Positions 16,154 through 25,512 of a stretch of DNA of 64,000 bases are shown here, one piece after another. The notes under the pieces were generated by a model that searched no databases, was not told the origin of the DNA, and saw only the letters and a program-made list of their open reading frames with translations. Source of the stretch: Lutimonas vermicola (GTDB lineage Bacteria; Bacteroidota; Bacteroidia; Flavobacteriales; Flavobacteriaceae). The number at the start of each line of letters is the position of its first letter. Position 1 is the stretch's first letter. The DNA lies in contig NZ_JBCDNA010000001.1 of NCBI RefSeq assembly GCF_038433205.1, positions 434,001 to 498,000 of the forward strand, read 5' to 3'. Made by a program: the position numbers and the translations under genes.

Positions 16154-18739
16154 TTAAGCAGAATTTCGACTGGCATTGATATTTCCAAACAAAGACCTTG
16201 TAATGATTTTTTCATAAACTTCAAGTTCAGTTTTATCAGGTGTATTTTGACTGTTTAGTTCCTGGACTTTTTTCAAGGCATATTGCTGAATCGTAAGCAA
16301 AGGTAAAACTATTGATTCGCGGACTTCAATAGAAGCCTTGCTGACTGGATAGTTTTGCATCAGTTCAGCTTGATTTGCGAGCTTAAGGACAAGTCGTTTA
16401 CTGGTTTGAAATTCGTCATAGATCAATTTCCAAAAGTCACCGTATTCAGGGTCACGTTCCATATAACGCGTTAATTCAAAAAATGACTTTTTCATTGACA
16501 TCATACTGTTGTCGATAAGGCTTTTGAAAAATTTTGAATTGTTATATAAACTGACCACTTGGTCAAATGTTCCATTTTCTTCAAACTTCTTTAAGGCCGT
16601 ACCCACGCCGAAAAAACCAGGGACATTTTGTTTTAATTGGCTCCAGGAACCAACAAATGGGATCGCTCGAAGATCACTGAAATTAAATGTATCTGAGTTT
16701 TTCCTTTTTGAGGGACGACTTCCAATATTTGTTTTTGCATAATATTTTAAGGTACTCATATTCTCCAGATAGGGGAGGAATTTTTCATGATTTTTAAATG
16801 CGCTATAGGCTTTATAGCTTTGTTCGGCTAGTTCGGTCATGATATTCCTTTGCTCTTCTGTGAACGTGTTTTTTACACTGTCGAAGAATTGATTGCTAAC
16901 GCCTGAACTTATGAGCTGTTCAAGGTTGTACTGAGCAGAATCAGCAGTGCCAAAATTGGAACTGATGGTCTGGCCCTGAATTGTCAACTGAACTTCATCG
17001 TTTTCAATAGTCGGTCCCAAAGAAGCATAGAATTGGTGTGTTTTTCCTCCACCTCTTGCCGGCGGACCACCCCGTCCATCGAAAAAGATGACTTTAATAT
17101 TGTGCTTTCTCGAAATTTTAGTCAATTCTTCTTTGGCTTTGAAAATTGACCAGTTGGCCATCAAATAACCTCCGTCTTTTGTACCATCCGAAAACCCTAA
17201 CATAATGGTTTGTTTGTTGCCCCGGTTTTTTACATGATTCCTATACGCTTTATTGCTGTATAGCTGTTCCATGATGCCGGCTGCATGTATCAGGTCGTCA
17301 ACTGTTTCAAACAGTGGGACGATGTCGACAGTCAAACGCTCTTTAAAAGCTGTAAGCTTTAACATGGCATACACCTGCATCACGTTCAGGGCACTTTGAT
17401 TATTGCTTATAATGTATCTGTTAGCGCCTTTTTCACCATTGTTTTGTTGAATCTCCTTAATGGCCTCCATCGAGCCCAGGGTTTTAAATACAAGTTCATC
17501 CTCAAACTGATCAGCACTGATTTCCCCAGTTATTTCTGACAGGATATATATTTGAGATTTCTCATCCAGTTCATTGTAATCTGTTGGCAGTGAACCCGAA
17601 CCTGATGCAATAAGTGAAGCGGCGACATGATCAAAGACCTGTTGATGTATACGACTATCTTGTCTGATGTCAAGGGTGGCGAAGTGAAATTGAAATATTT
17701 TGGCTTTATGGATAAGATCTTTTAAATCAGAAAGATATAGCGACTGGTAATCATTGATCAATAAATCCTTGATCTCCATCAGTCCGTTTAAAAATTCCTG
17801 GTATGTAAAGATTACTTTCGATGGATTAATAAAACTGTGGTACAATTTGTTTTCAACATCTATAACAAGGCTTGCTACTTTCTTAAAAGTCAATTTTCGC
17901 CTAAGTTTACGAATGTCACGATAGTAATTCCTCAATACAGATTGTCGCAGTTTTTGAGCAACCCTCAGGGTAATTTCTGTAGTGACAAAAGGATTTCCAT
18001 CCCTGTCGCCTCCCGGCCAAAAACCCAAACCTACAAATTCATTGTTGATCTCCTTTCCCTCATAAATATTACTTTCAATATAATTGTAAATGCTACCTGC
18101 TGCTTCATAGAAAATATTTTCGAGGTACCAGATCAAATTGACAGCTTCATCCAAAGGGCTAGGCTTTTCCTCTTTCAGAAAGGGAGTAACACCTAACTGT
18201 GCCAGTAACTTTTTGATCTCGACAAGATCGTTCTTTTCAATGGCTCTCGTAAGGTCTGTTATGATTCCCAAAACAGATCCTGGATAGAATTGAGTTGGGT
18301 GGGCCGTGAGTACAATCCTTACTTTGAATGCTTCAAGGTATTGTTGCAAGGCTTCCTTTTTATTCTGAGAAAATGCCTCTTCTTTGGCGTTTCTCAAGGT
18401 ACCTTTCCCATCCATGTTGTTAATAATAGGAAATGCCGCATCTTCCACGGCATCAAATAGCACAACCTGTCTTTCAATGTATTGAATAAATTTAAACAAC
18501 AGGTCTATTCTCTCTCTTTCACTTGCATGGTCCTGAAATTTACTAAAGAATTTATCTATGATTTCAACCGGGGTCAAGCCTTGTTCAAATCCTTTTTCAC
18601 ATTCACTTTTTAACAAAGGCATTAAAACACCTGTATTAGTGATATTATCAAAAGGAAGTGTTATAAATATGCTATTATAGATTTGGTACTTGGTCAGGAC
18701 ATTCTGATTGAACCTTTGAGATTTGGGTTGTATATTCAT
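16154..18739 (-). CDS. ppc: Phosphoenolpyruvate carboxylase
   Basis: An 861-residue cytosolic enzyme that carboxylates PEP with bicarbonate to oxaloacetate, replenishing the TCA cycle. The catalytic His is in LTAHPTQ (H147); the site also shows GFWPGGDRDGNPF (about 225-237), MLGFSDGTKDGGYL and FDGRGGPPARGGG (about 550). The last residues are NASRNSA where most PEPCs end in QNTG, so the terminal carboxylate site is diverged. This short form (about 850 residues) is common in Bacteroidota. It stands alone on the minus strand; its start is supported by a good N-terminal match and a 190-nt AT-rich upstream gap. Confidence 0.93.
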   Translation of the reverse strand: MNIQPKSQRFNQNVLTKYQIYNSIFITLPFDNITNTGVLMPLLKSECEKGFEQGLTPVEIIDKFFSKFQDHASERERIDLLFKFIQYIERQVVLFDAVEDAAFPIINNMDGKGTLRNAKEEAFSQNKKEALQQYLEAFKVRIVLTAHPTQFYPGSVLGIITDLTRAIEKNDLVEIKKLLAQLGVTPFLKEEKPSPLDEAVNLIWYLENIFYEAAGSIYNYIESNIYEGKEINNEFVGLGFWPGGDRDGNPFVTTEITLRVAQKLRQSVLRNYYRDIRKLRRKLTFKKVASLVIDVENKLYHSFINPSKVIFTYQEFLNGLMEIKDLLINDYQSLYLSDLKDLIHKAKIFQFHFATLDIRQDSRIHQQVFDHVAASLIASGSGSLPTDYNELDEKSQIYILSEITGEISADQFEDELVFKTLGSMEAIKEIQQNNGEKGANRYIISNNQSALNVMQVYAMLKLTAFKERLTVDIVPLFETVDDLIHAAGIMEQLYSNKAYRNHVKNRGNKQTIMLGFSDGTKDGGYLMANWSIFKAKEELTKISRKHNIKVIFFDGRGGPPARGGGKTHQFYASLGPTIENDEVQLTIQGQTISSNFGTADSAQYNLEQLISSGVSNQFFDSVKNTFTEEQRNIMTELAEQSYKAYSAFKNHEKFLPYLENMSTLKYYAKTNIGSRPSKRKNSDTFNFSDLRAIPFVGSWSQLKQNVPGFFGVGTALKKFEENGTFDQVVSLYNNSKFFKSLIDNSMMSMKKSFFELTRYMERDPEYGDFWKLIYDEFQTSKRLVLKLANQAELMQNYPVSKASIEVRESIVLPLLTIQQYALKKVQELNSQNTPDKTELEVYEKIITRSLFGNINASRNSA

Positions 18740-18893
18740 AGAGTTTGTTAAAAATTTATGTAAATTTAATAAGAATGGGAGTATAATACTATTTTAAAGT
18801 AAGAATTACCGACTTATGAATTTCGAAATTCATAATTTAAAGATACCTTAATTTTTGTTTAGATTATTATTTATTTGACAGTATGAACAGGCA

Positions 18894-18927
18894 TAAAAAA
18901 AAAGAACCGTCTAAACAGACGGTTCTT
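18894..18927 (-). terminator. Rho-independent terminator of clpB
   Basis: A perfect 10-bp stem (18903-18912 with 18917-18926, AGAACCGTCT/AGACGGTTCT) and a 4-nt loop lie 6 nt behind the clpB stop. Read on the minus strand it is followed by nine T residues. Confidence 0.9.
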
Positions 18928-18932
18928 CAATA

Positions 18933-21536
18933 TTAGTTCAAGGGTAATTTATTATTTCTAAAGACAAACTGGTCATCAAAGACATCTAAAAGAATATTGC
19001 TTTGGGCAGATATATTGCCCGCTAAAATTTCTTTGGATAAATTGTTGAGCACTTCTTTTTGTATGACCCTTTTAATGGGCCTTGCCCCAAATTGAGGTTC
19101 AAATCCTTTTTTAGCTAAACTTTCGATAGCCTCTTCAGTAGCCGACAAGGAAATATTCTTCTCTTTCAGCATCGCAGACAGGGCATTGATCTGAAGCCTT
19201 ACAATCTGGGTAACTTCAGATTGATTCAAAGGAGTGAACATGATGATCTCATCAATGCGATTTATAAATTCTGGCCTGATGGTTTTTTTCAGTAAAGCAA
19301 GAACTTCTATCTTGGTTGATTCAATGACGAGGTCCCTGTCCTCCATATTCATGTTCTCAAAATTTTCCTGGATAATATGGGAACCCATATTTGAGGTCAT
19401 GATGATAATCGTATTCTTAAAGTCGGCAACCCTTCCTTTATTATCGGTCAATCTGCCTTCGTCAAGCACTTGTAACAAGATGTTGAACGTGTCAGGGTGG
19501 GCCTTTTCAATTTCATCCAGAAGGATTACTGAATAGGGTTTTCTTCTGACAGCTTCGGTAAGCTGTCCTCCTTCGTCATAACCCACATAACCAGGAGGTG
19601 CCCCAATTAACCTGCTAACAGCGTGTCTTTCCTGATATTCGCTCATATCAATTCTGGTCATTGCCGATTCGTCATCAAAAAGATAATTGGCAAGGGCTTT
19701 GGCCAGTTCTGTTTTTCCAACTCCGGTAGTACCAAGGAAAAGGAATGATCCAATTGGTTTTTTACTGTCCTGCAGGCCGGCTCTAGATCTTCGTACAGCA
19801 TCTGAAACCGCTTCTATGGCTTCATTTTGGCCAATAACTCTTTTGTGTAGCTCTTCTTCAAGGTGCAATAGTTTCTCCCTGTCGCTCTGCAGCATTTTTT
19901 GAACTGGAATTCCCGTCCATTTAGCTACAACTTCGGCAATGTCTTCACTGGTTACTTCTTCCTTGATTAAAGAGTTTTCCTGACTCGATTCCAGTTCATT
20001 TTGATATTCAGCCAGTTTTTCCTCTTCAACCTTTATCTTTCCGTATCTGATCTCGGCAACAAGGCCGTAATCTCCATCTCTCTCGGCCCGCTCTGCTTCC
20101 AACTTGAATTTTTCTATATTCTCTTTTGTGGTTTGCACCTTGTCGACAATTTCCTTTTCACTGGTCCATTTTGCATTAACCTCATTACGCTTCTCCTTAT
20201 AATTGGCAAGCTCTTCTTTGAGGAATTTCAACTTTTTGGTATCTTTTTCCCTTTTAATAGCTTCAATCTCAATTTCCAGCTGCATTACTTTTCTGTCCAG
20301 TACGTCCAGTTCTTCAGGTTTTGAATTGATTTCCATTCTTAATTTGGAGGCAGCTTCATCCATAAGGTCAATAGCCTTGTCGGGAAGAAACCGGTCGCTT
20401 ATATATCTTTGTGATAATTCAACTGCAGCAATGATAGCACTGTCTTTGATCTCGACTTTATGATAGGTTTCATATTTATCCTTGATACCCCGAAGTATTG
20501 AAATTGCGCTTTCAGTATCAGGCTCATTAACGGTCACTTTTTGAAACCTCCGTTCCAAAGCCTTGTCTTTTTCAAAATGTTTTTGGTATTCATCTAATGT
20601 CGTTGCCCCGATGGCCCTTAATTCACCTCGAGCCAAGGCAGGTTTAAGAATATTGGCAGCATCCATTGCTCCCTGACCGCCACCGGCACCAACAAGCGTG
20701 TGGATTTCATCAATAAAAAGCACGATTTCACCATCCGAGGAGATTACTTCCTTGATGACAGATTTAAGTCTTTCTTCAAATTCTCCTTTGTATTTGGCCC
20801 CTGCGATCAAGGCTCCCATATCCAGTGAATAGATTACTTTATTTTGAAGATTTTCAGGTACGTCACCTTTTACGATACGGTGGGCAAGGCCTTCGGCAAT
20901 AGCTGTTTTGCCGGTTCCCGGTTCTCCTATTAATATTGGATTGTTTTTGGTTCTTCGGGAAAGAATTTGCAAAATTCTTCTGATTTCTTCATCCCTGCCA
21001 ATTACCGGGTCCAGTTTTCCATCGTTGGCAAGCTGATTTAAATTTTTGGCGTATTTATTAAGTGAATTATAAGTTTCCTCGGCACTTTGTGAAGTGACTC
21101 TGTTACCCTTTCTCAACTCTTCAATGGCACTCATAAGGTCTTTTTCATTGATACCATTATCTTTGAGTAATTGAGTGGTATCTCCTTTGGAATTTAAAAT
21201 GGCCAGGAGTAAATGTTCCAGGGACACATATTCATCCTTCATTTTTTTTGCAATGTTTCCTGCATCGATAAGCATTTTGTTGGTTGCTTTGGAAAGCATT
21301 AACTCTCCGCCTTCGACTTTTGGGAAACTCTGGATGATCGTGTCAAGGGTCCTGTTGAAAAGTTCAACATTGACCCCAAGTTTTTTAAGGATAAATGGAG
21401 TCACGTTTTCGTCGACTTCCAAAATACCTTTGAGTATATGAGCATTTTCTATTTGTTGTTGCTCAAAGCCCTGTGCAATTTGTTGTGCTCTTTGCACGGC
21501 TTCCTGTGATTTTATAGTGAAATTATTGAAATTCAT
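18933..21536 (-). CDS. clpB: ATP-dependent disaggregase ClpB
   Basis: The start is set at the ATG at 21534-21536, which gives 867 residues and the standard opening NFNNFTIKSQEAVQRAQ; the open frame continues 17 codons further up without resembling the family. Domains in order: Clp_N double repeat (about 1-145), first AAA+ module with Walker A GEPGTGKTA (about 200-208), the middle coiled-coil domain (about 400-525), and second AAA+ module with GTTGVGKTEL (about 600) and Walker B VILLDEIEKAH. ClpB pulls polypeptides out of aggregates with DnaK/DnaJ/GrpE. It is transcribed alone and ends at a strong terminator. Confidence 0.96.
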   Translation of the reverse strand: MNFNNFTIKSQEAVQRAQQIAQGFEQQQIENAHILKGILEVDENVTPFILKKLGVNVELFNRTLDTIIQSFPKVEGGELMLSKATNKMLIDAGNIAKKMKDEYVSLEHLLLAILNSKGDTTQLLKDNGINEKDLMSAIEELRKGNRVTSQSAEETYNSLNKYAKNLNQLANDGKLDPVIGRDEEIRRILQILSRRTKNNPILIGEPGTGKTAIAEGLAHRIVKGDVPENLQNKVIYSLDMGALIAGAKYKGEFEERLKSVIKEVISSDGEIVLFIDEIHTLVGAGGGQGAMDAANILKPALARGELRAIGATTLDEYQKHFEKDKALERRFQKVTVNEPDTESAISILRGIKDKYETYHKVEIKDSAIIAAVELSQRYISDRFLPDKAIDLMDEAASKLRMEINSKPEELDVLDRKVMQLEIEIEAIKREKDTKKLKFLKEELANYKEKRNEVNAKWTSEKEIVDKVQTTKENIEKFKLEAERAERDGDYGLVAEIRYGKIKVEEEKLAEYQNELESSQENSLIKEEVTSEDIAEVVAKWTGIPVQKMLQSDREKLLHLEEELHKRVIGQNEAIEAVSDAVRRSRAGLQDSKKPIGSFLFLGTTGVGKTELAKALANYLFDDESAMTRIDMSEYQERHAVSRLIGAPPGYVGYDEGGQLTEAVRRKPYSVILLDEIEKAHPDTFNILLQVLDEGRLTDNKGRVADFKNTIIIMTSNMGSHIIQENFENMNMEDRDLVIESTKIEVLALLKKTIRPEFINRIDEIIMFTPLNQSEVTQIVRLQINALSAMLKEKNISLSATEEAIESLAKKGFEPQFGARPIKRVIQKEVLNNLSKEILAGNISAQSNILLDVFDDQFVFRNNKLPLN

Positions 21537-21744
21537 TTGATTTAGATTTAGGTTCACTAGGTGAGGTTCAAAAGATGTTCCAATCATAGTTTTAATAAAT
21601 CACAATGTCAGAATGGCTGAAATTTAAGAGGTTAGATGACGAATTGGCTTGTTTTATGCCAAGATGGATTGAAGGCCATAGATCAGTAAGCTGGTTGGAG
21701 CCCGTCAAAATTGTTTAAAGACCCTATGGACCATATAAAACAAA

Positions 21745-21776
21745 AAGCCCCTGATATATTCAGGGGCCCTTTTTTG
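21745..21776 (-). terminator. Terminator behind the TlpA-like gene
   Basis: GCCCCTGA (21747-21754) pairs with TCAGGGGC (21760-21767) across a 5-nt loop, flanked by A-run and T-run, so it can work on both strands. It lies about 20 nt behind the stop of the TlpA-like gene on the minus strand. Confidence 0.85.
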
Positions 21777-21790
21777 ATGATCGCCGAAGA

Positions 21791-22804
21791 CTAAAGTGAC
21801 AGTGTACTTAAAACTTCTTTCAGATAAGGATCAGACGGACTAGGTGCATCTGAATTTATGATATTTCCTTTCGGATCAATCAGAATAAATCGCGGGATTC
21901 CAGTGATATTATAGGCTCTTAAAAAATCTGAGTCCCAACCTTTATCTGCCATGATTTGTATCCCTCTAAGGTCTTTGTCCTCAATCATTTTCAGCCACTT
22001 ATCCTTATGTTCCATCTTATCAATAGACAGGCTTACAAAGGCTATGTTTTTTCCTTTATACGCTTCATCTATTTCTTTTAAATATGGGATTTGTTTAATA
22101 CAGGGGCTACACCAGGTGGCCCAAACATCTATATAAACATATTTGCCTTTCAGATCGGTCAAAGAAACATTCTTGCCAAATTGATCCTGGTAGTTGAAGA
22201 TAGGAGAGGGGTCTCCTTTGTTGAGACCCACATAATTCTGGTGTTCTGTTTCGTAATTGGATTCAAAGAAAATGATCAATTTTTCGTTCATTTCAACTTC
22301 AGTTTTGTACACTTTTTGATCCAGGCCTTTTGCATTCATTAAAAGGCTATCCAAATTCTTTTTCACACCAGCAATTCTGGCCTCAAAGGCATCTTTTTCA
22401 AGTCGAAAAAATTGAGCGTAATCTGTCAGCTCTTCTTTTTTAATGAATTCAAGTTTGCTGGCCATATAGTTATTGGTCACTGCGCCTTCACCTTCAAATA
22501 CGACTGCTTCGGGAAATGCATTCATATCTATTTGAATTTCCATGTCATAACCATTCTTTAGATAAAGGTATGCCTGCTGTCTTCCGTCACTCAACCCATG
22601 AAAACCATCAGTCACCTTTAAGGTATCCTTGAATGATCCATCCTCATTTAATTTAATTACTTTCCTGAAATTTTTTCCTAAAATACTGATGCTATCCAAT
22701 TCAGAATTTTTGATATTACCCTTCAAAGTAACATATGGGTTATCAGACTTCTTGCTACAAGCGAATAAGGTTGCAACTACAAGTATCAATACTATTCTTC
22801 TCAT
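21791..22804 (-). CDS. TlpA-like thioredoxin-fold lipoprotein
   Basis: A 337-residue lipoprotein: lipobox LFAC with C16 as the lipidated residue. Residues 20-190 hold a beta-rich DUF4369-like part followed by charged helices, and residues 192-337 are a TlpA/AhpC-type thioredoxin fold with the redox motif WCSPC (231-235) and the cis-proline segment GIPRFILI. Such proteins face the periplasm and act as thiol reductants or in cytochrome/cofactor maturation. The substrate is not evident, and no neighbour suggests one. It is monocistronic, with its own terminator. Confidence 0.88.
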   Translation of the reverse strand: MRRIVLILVVATLFACSKKSDNPYVTLKGNIKNSELDSISILGKNFRKVIKLNEDGSFKDTLKVTDGFHGLSDGRQQAYLYLKNGYDMEIQIDMNAFPEAVVFEGEGAVTNNYMASKLEFIKKEELTDYAQFFRLEKDAFEARIAGVKKNLDSLLMNAKGLDQKVYKTEVEMNEKLIIFFESNYETEHQNYVGLNKGDPSPIFNYQDQFGKNVSLTDLKGKYVYIDVWATWCSPCIKQIPYLKEIDEAYKGKNIAFVSLSIDKMEHKDKWLKMIEDKDLRGIQIMADKGWDSDFLRAYNITGIPRFILIDPKGNIINSDAPSPSDPYLKEVLSTLSL

Positions 22805-22912
22805 ATATGGTTCTTTTTAAAAATCGTACAAATTTATGTTTTTCCAATTAACTTTCGAGTTAAGTATTGTTAAACATAGTTTAAAATTTAACCGTAATTA
22901 TAAGCCAAATTT

Positions 22913-23196
22913 GAAACAGATTGACGGCGACACCGATAGCGTAATGCCATTAGGGGGACCTTAGGGATATTTGGCTGAAAAGTACTTGAGATCCATAAAG
23001 CAGGTGATCTAGAAACTGTGATTCACGGATTAAGATTAGAAAAGTTGACATAGGTATAGGCATACCAGCAGGTATGCTTTTGCACACTAAAACGGATAAT
23101 GGAGTTGATTTTATGATGGGCGTACACGCTTGGCATGGAAAAGAACCCAATGCAGAACAACTCAAAAGTGCGCTTGAACAGAAACCCGAATTATGA
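22913..23196 (+). pseudogene. Frameshifted gene remnant, family not recognised
   Basis: On the plus strand coding-like peptide is spread over different frames. Near 22921 one frame reads IDGDTDSVMPLGGP and then meets a stop; a second frame (about 22985-23040) reads KVLEIHKAGDLETVIHGLRLEK; a third (23041-23193) reads VDIGIGIPAGMLLHTKTDNG and on through GVHAWHGKEPNAEQLKSALE to a TGA at 23194-23196. The join between the second and third is explained by a single missing A in the A-run at about 23038-23043. Composition is unlike an AT-rich spacer. It looks like the decayed C-terminal part of a gene; I cannot name the family. Confidence 0.5.
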
Positions 23197-23210
23197 AGAG
23201 AAGATTAAAA

Positions 23211-23819
23211 TCAATTACTGTAAAAAGTAGGCAGCTGTAACTTAAATTTTACGGCAATAAGCCGAACGGCAATGACCATAAGCGTTGTCAGGATGTGAAT
23301 CAGAGACTGGTCTATTTGAAATTTATCTAAAATAAGGTAGGTTCCGGCGCCAATGATACATGCTGTAGCATAGATCTCTTTGTGAAAAATAAGAGGCATT
23401 TCGTTGCTCAGGGTATCCCTGATAACACCTCCAAATGTTGCGGTGATCATTCCAAGGATAATACAGATAAGCGCATGAAATCCGTTTTGCAATCCTATTT
23501 CTGTTCCTATAATTGTAAAGATCCCCAAACCTATGGTGTCAAATAAAAAGAGCGATTTGCTTAGATAGCCTATCTTATTTCTTAAAACAATGGCGAGTAT
23601 CACAGCTGCAATGATCACATAGAGGTAGTTAAGGTCATTCATCCAGGTGATCCGGTCGGCACCAACAAGCATGTCCCTTAATGTTCCTCCTCCAACGGCG
23701 GTAACAAACCCAATGATGAGTACTCCAAAAGTGTCCATTCTTTTTTTGATTGCGAACAAGGCGCCTGAGATCGCGAATGCCGCTGTTCCCAAAAGATCGA
23801 GAAAATCAAAAATACTCAT
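23211..23819 (-). CDS. Trimeric intracellular cation (TRIC) channel-family membrane protein
   Basis: The start is set at the ATG at 23817-23819, giving 202 residues and an N-terminus entering the first helix (SIFDFLDLLGTAAFAISGA); 19 additional upstream codons overlap the preceding gene and look unlike the family. It has about seven transmembrane helices in two homologous halves, each with the family motif: GGGTLRDML (about 44-52) and FGGVIRDTL (about 127-135). Bacterial members (UPF0126/YicG) form trimeric potassium-permeable channels in the inner membrane. It starts 16 nt after the lytic transglycosylase gene, probably in the same transcript. Confidence 0.88.
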   Translation of the reverse strand: MSIFDFLDLLGTAAFAISGALFAIKKRMDTFGVLIIGFVTAVGGGTLRDMLVGADRITWMNDLNYLYVIIAAVILAIVLRNKIGYLSKSLFLFDTIGLGIFTIIGTEIGLQNGFHALICIILGMITATFGGVIRDTLSNEMPLIFHKEIYATACIIGAGTYLILDKFQIDQSLIHILTTLMVIAVRLIAVKFKLQLPTFYSN

Positions 23820-23835
23820 AGTGGCATGGTTTGGT

Positions 23836-25302
23836 TTACTGAGCGGCCAAGGTCTTGTAATTTTTATATCTTTCAAAGATATCTTTTACATATTCGTAAG
23901 GTTCATTACCACGGGCGTAACCAAACTCGACTACAGGGTCATTATAGTATTTGGGCTTTGACAGGTTCATAACAAAAAAATCGACACCATCATCCCAGCG
24001 CAAGGAGTCTTTTCCGTATTTGATAGCTAGTTTTTGGGCATCTTTGATATGGCCATAACCACAATTATATGACGCCATTGCAAATTTGATCCTCTGGATG
24101 GAATCCGGAATCTGCTCCCAATAAGAGTCCATTCTCTTTAAATAGTTACTTCCGGCTTTTATGTTTTGTTCAGGATCATTGATTTTCGAAATTCCCATTT
24201 CTTCAGCCGTAGCAGGCATAAGTTGCATAAGACCCTTTGCGCCGGCCCATGACTTGTTGCTGGCATTAAACATCGATTCCTGATAAATCAATGATTTAAC
24301 CAGAATCCAATCCCAGCCTAAATTTGTTGCGTACTTCTTAACGAGCTCATCATATTCACTGAATTTACCAGTAGTTCCGGTGTAGTATTCGCTGTCGAGC
24401 CTTTTGTGGAATTGTCTTTTGTTTTCAAAGTATTTTTTATAGATCATATTGTAATCCGGTTTCCTTTTAATGACTTTTAAGCCCTGATTGATTACTGCTA
24501 ATAGTTCTGGGGATGATTTTCTCACGGCCCAGGCAATACGCTGCGATAAACTCACGGGTGTGTCCACGTCAATATTTGGAAAATAGCTCTTGTGAATAGC
24601 AGCCTTATGATTGTCAATAATAGAATATTTGATCTCTCCTTGTGAAACCATTTTAATGATTTCCTCATCAGACAATTCCCCGGGCAGTACTTCAATATAT
24701 ATGCTGTCACCGAGCTCATTTGTCAATTCCCTTAACCGCTGATAGTAAGAAGAATTAATTCTAACCGACACTGTATCATTAATGAGGTCAATGATATCGG
24801 TAGCCAATGATTCTTTGATTTTGTCTCTGGTCATTTTTCTCCAATTGTCAGGCTTCCGTTGGATTAATGACTGGTGTGTGACAAGATAGGGTTCTGTGAA
24901 ACTAACATCTTCTTTTCGATCTGTGGTAATGGTATAGCCAAGTGCAATAATATCTCCCTCACCACGGTTGAGCATGGGAATCACAGAATCGACATTTTTG
25001 GCAATTACCATTTCCAAACTGATTCCCAAACGATCTGCCAGGCGTTTAAAAATCTCGTATTCAAAGCCCATGGTTTCGCCTCTATACAAGAAGTAGCCGG
25101 TAGGTGAATAGGTAGTGATTACTTTAAGAACACCTGATTCAACGATCTCATCCAGGTCATAATCAATGTGTTTTCCCTCTATATGGATTTTTAATTTTTC
25201 TTTTTTACTATTGGAGGAACAAGCGGAAAAGACAGTTACAGTTAAAAGTAAAACGCCAAAAAGAAACCATTTACCCAATCTGAATTTTGTTTTTTCATTC
25301 AT
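23836..25302 (-). CDS. MltF-like membrane-bound lytic transglycosylase
   Basis: The start is set at the ATG at 25300-25302, which puts the lipoprotein signal (FLFGVLLLTVTVFSAC) at the N-terminus. The mature protein combines an extracellular solute-binding protein family 3 domain (about 45-270, with GVLKVITTYSPTGYF and TEPYLVTHQSL) and a C-terminal SLT domain (about 305-450) with the catalytic Glu in YQESMFN and the signature GAKGLMQLMPATAEE. MltF enzymes cleave peptidoglycan glycan strands to 1,6-anhydro ends; the SBP domain is thought to regulate the lyase by binding muropeptides. It is followed by the TRIC-type gene after 16 nt. Confidence 0.92.
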   Translation of the reverse strand: MNEKTKFRLGKWFLFGVLLLTVTVFSACSSNSKKEKLKIHIEGKHIDYDLDEIVESGVLKVITTYSPTGYFLYRGETMGFEYEIFKRLADRLGISLEMVIAKNVDSVIPMLNRGEGDIIALGYTITTDRKEDVSFTEPYLVTHQSLIQRKPDNWRKMTRDKIKESLATDIIDLINDTVSVRINSSYYQRLRELTNELGDSIYIEVLPGELSDEEIIKMVSQGEIKYSIIDNHKAAIHKSYFPNIDVDTPVSLSQRIAWAVRKSSPELLAVINQGLKVIKRKPDYNMIYKKYFENKRQFHKRLDSEYYTGTTGKFSEYDELVKKYATNLGWDWILVKSLIYQESMFNASNKSWAGAKGLMQLMPATAEEMGISKINDPEQNIKAGSNYLKRMDSYWEQIPDSIQRIKFAMASYNCGYGHIKDAQKLAIKYGKDSLRWDDGVDFFVMNLSKPKYYNDPVVEFGYARGNEPYEYVKDIFERYKNYKTLAAQ

Positions 25303-25512
25303 TTTCCAACAATTTGTAAACTTGGTCATTTTTCTCGAAGAAGGCATAAAATAAGGCAGTTTAGCCTTATTGTAATCCTTTTTCCCGGCAAAGCATAAAA
25401 TTGCCTGTCAATATGAAGACCAATTCATTATTTTGAGATAAAGTCAAATATAGGAAATTAATTGACAAGGACTTCATCCGGTTAATTGGACGAATTCTTG
25501 GTGCAAAATCAG

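Noticed and set aside
22950..23165. Minus-strand 71-codon frame over the decayed gene.
   Set aside because: It is antisense to a coding-like remnant on the plus strand and has no recognisable features.
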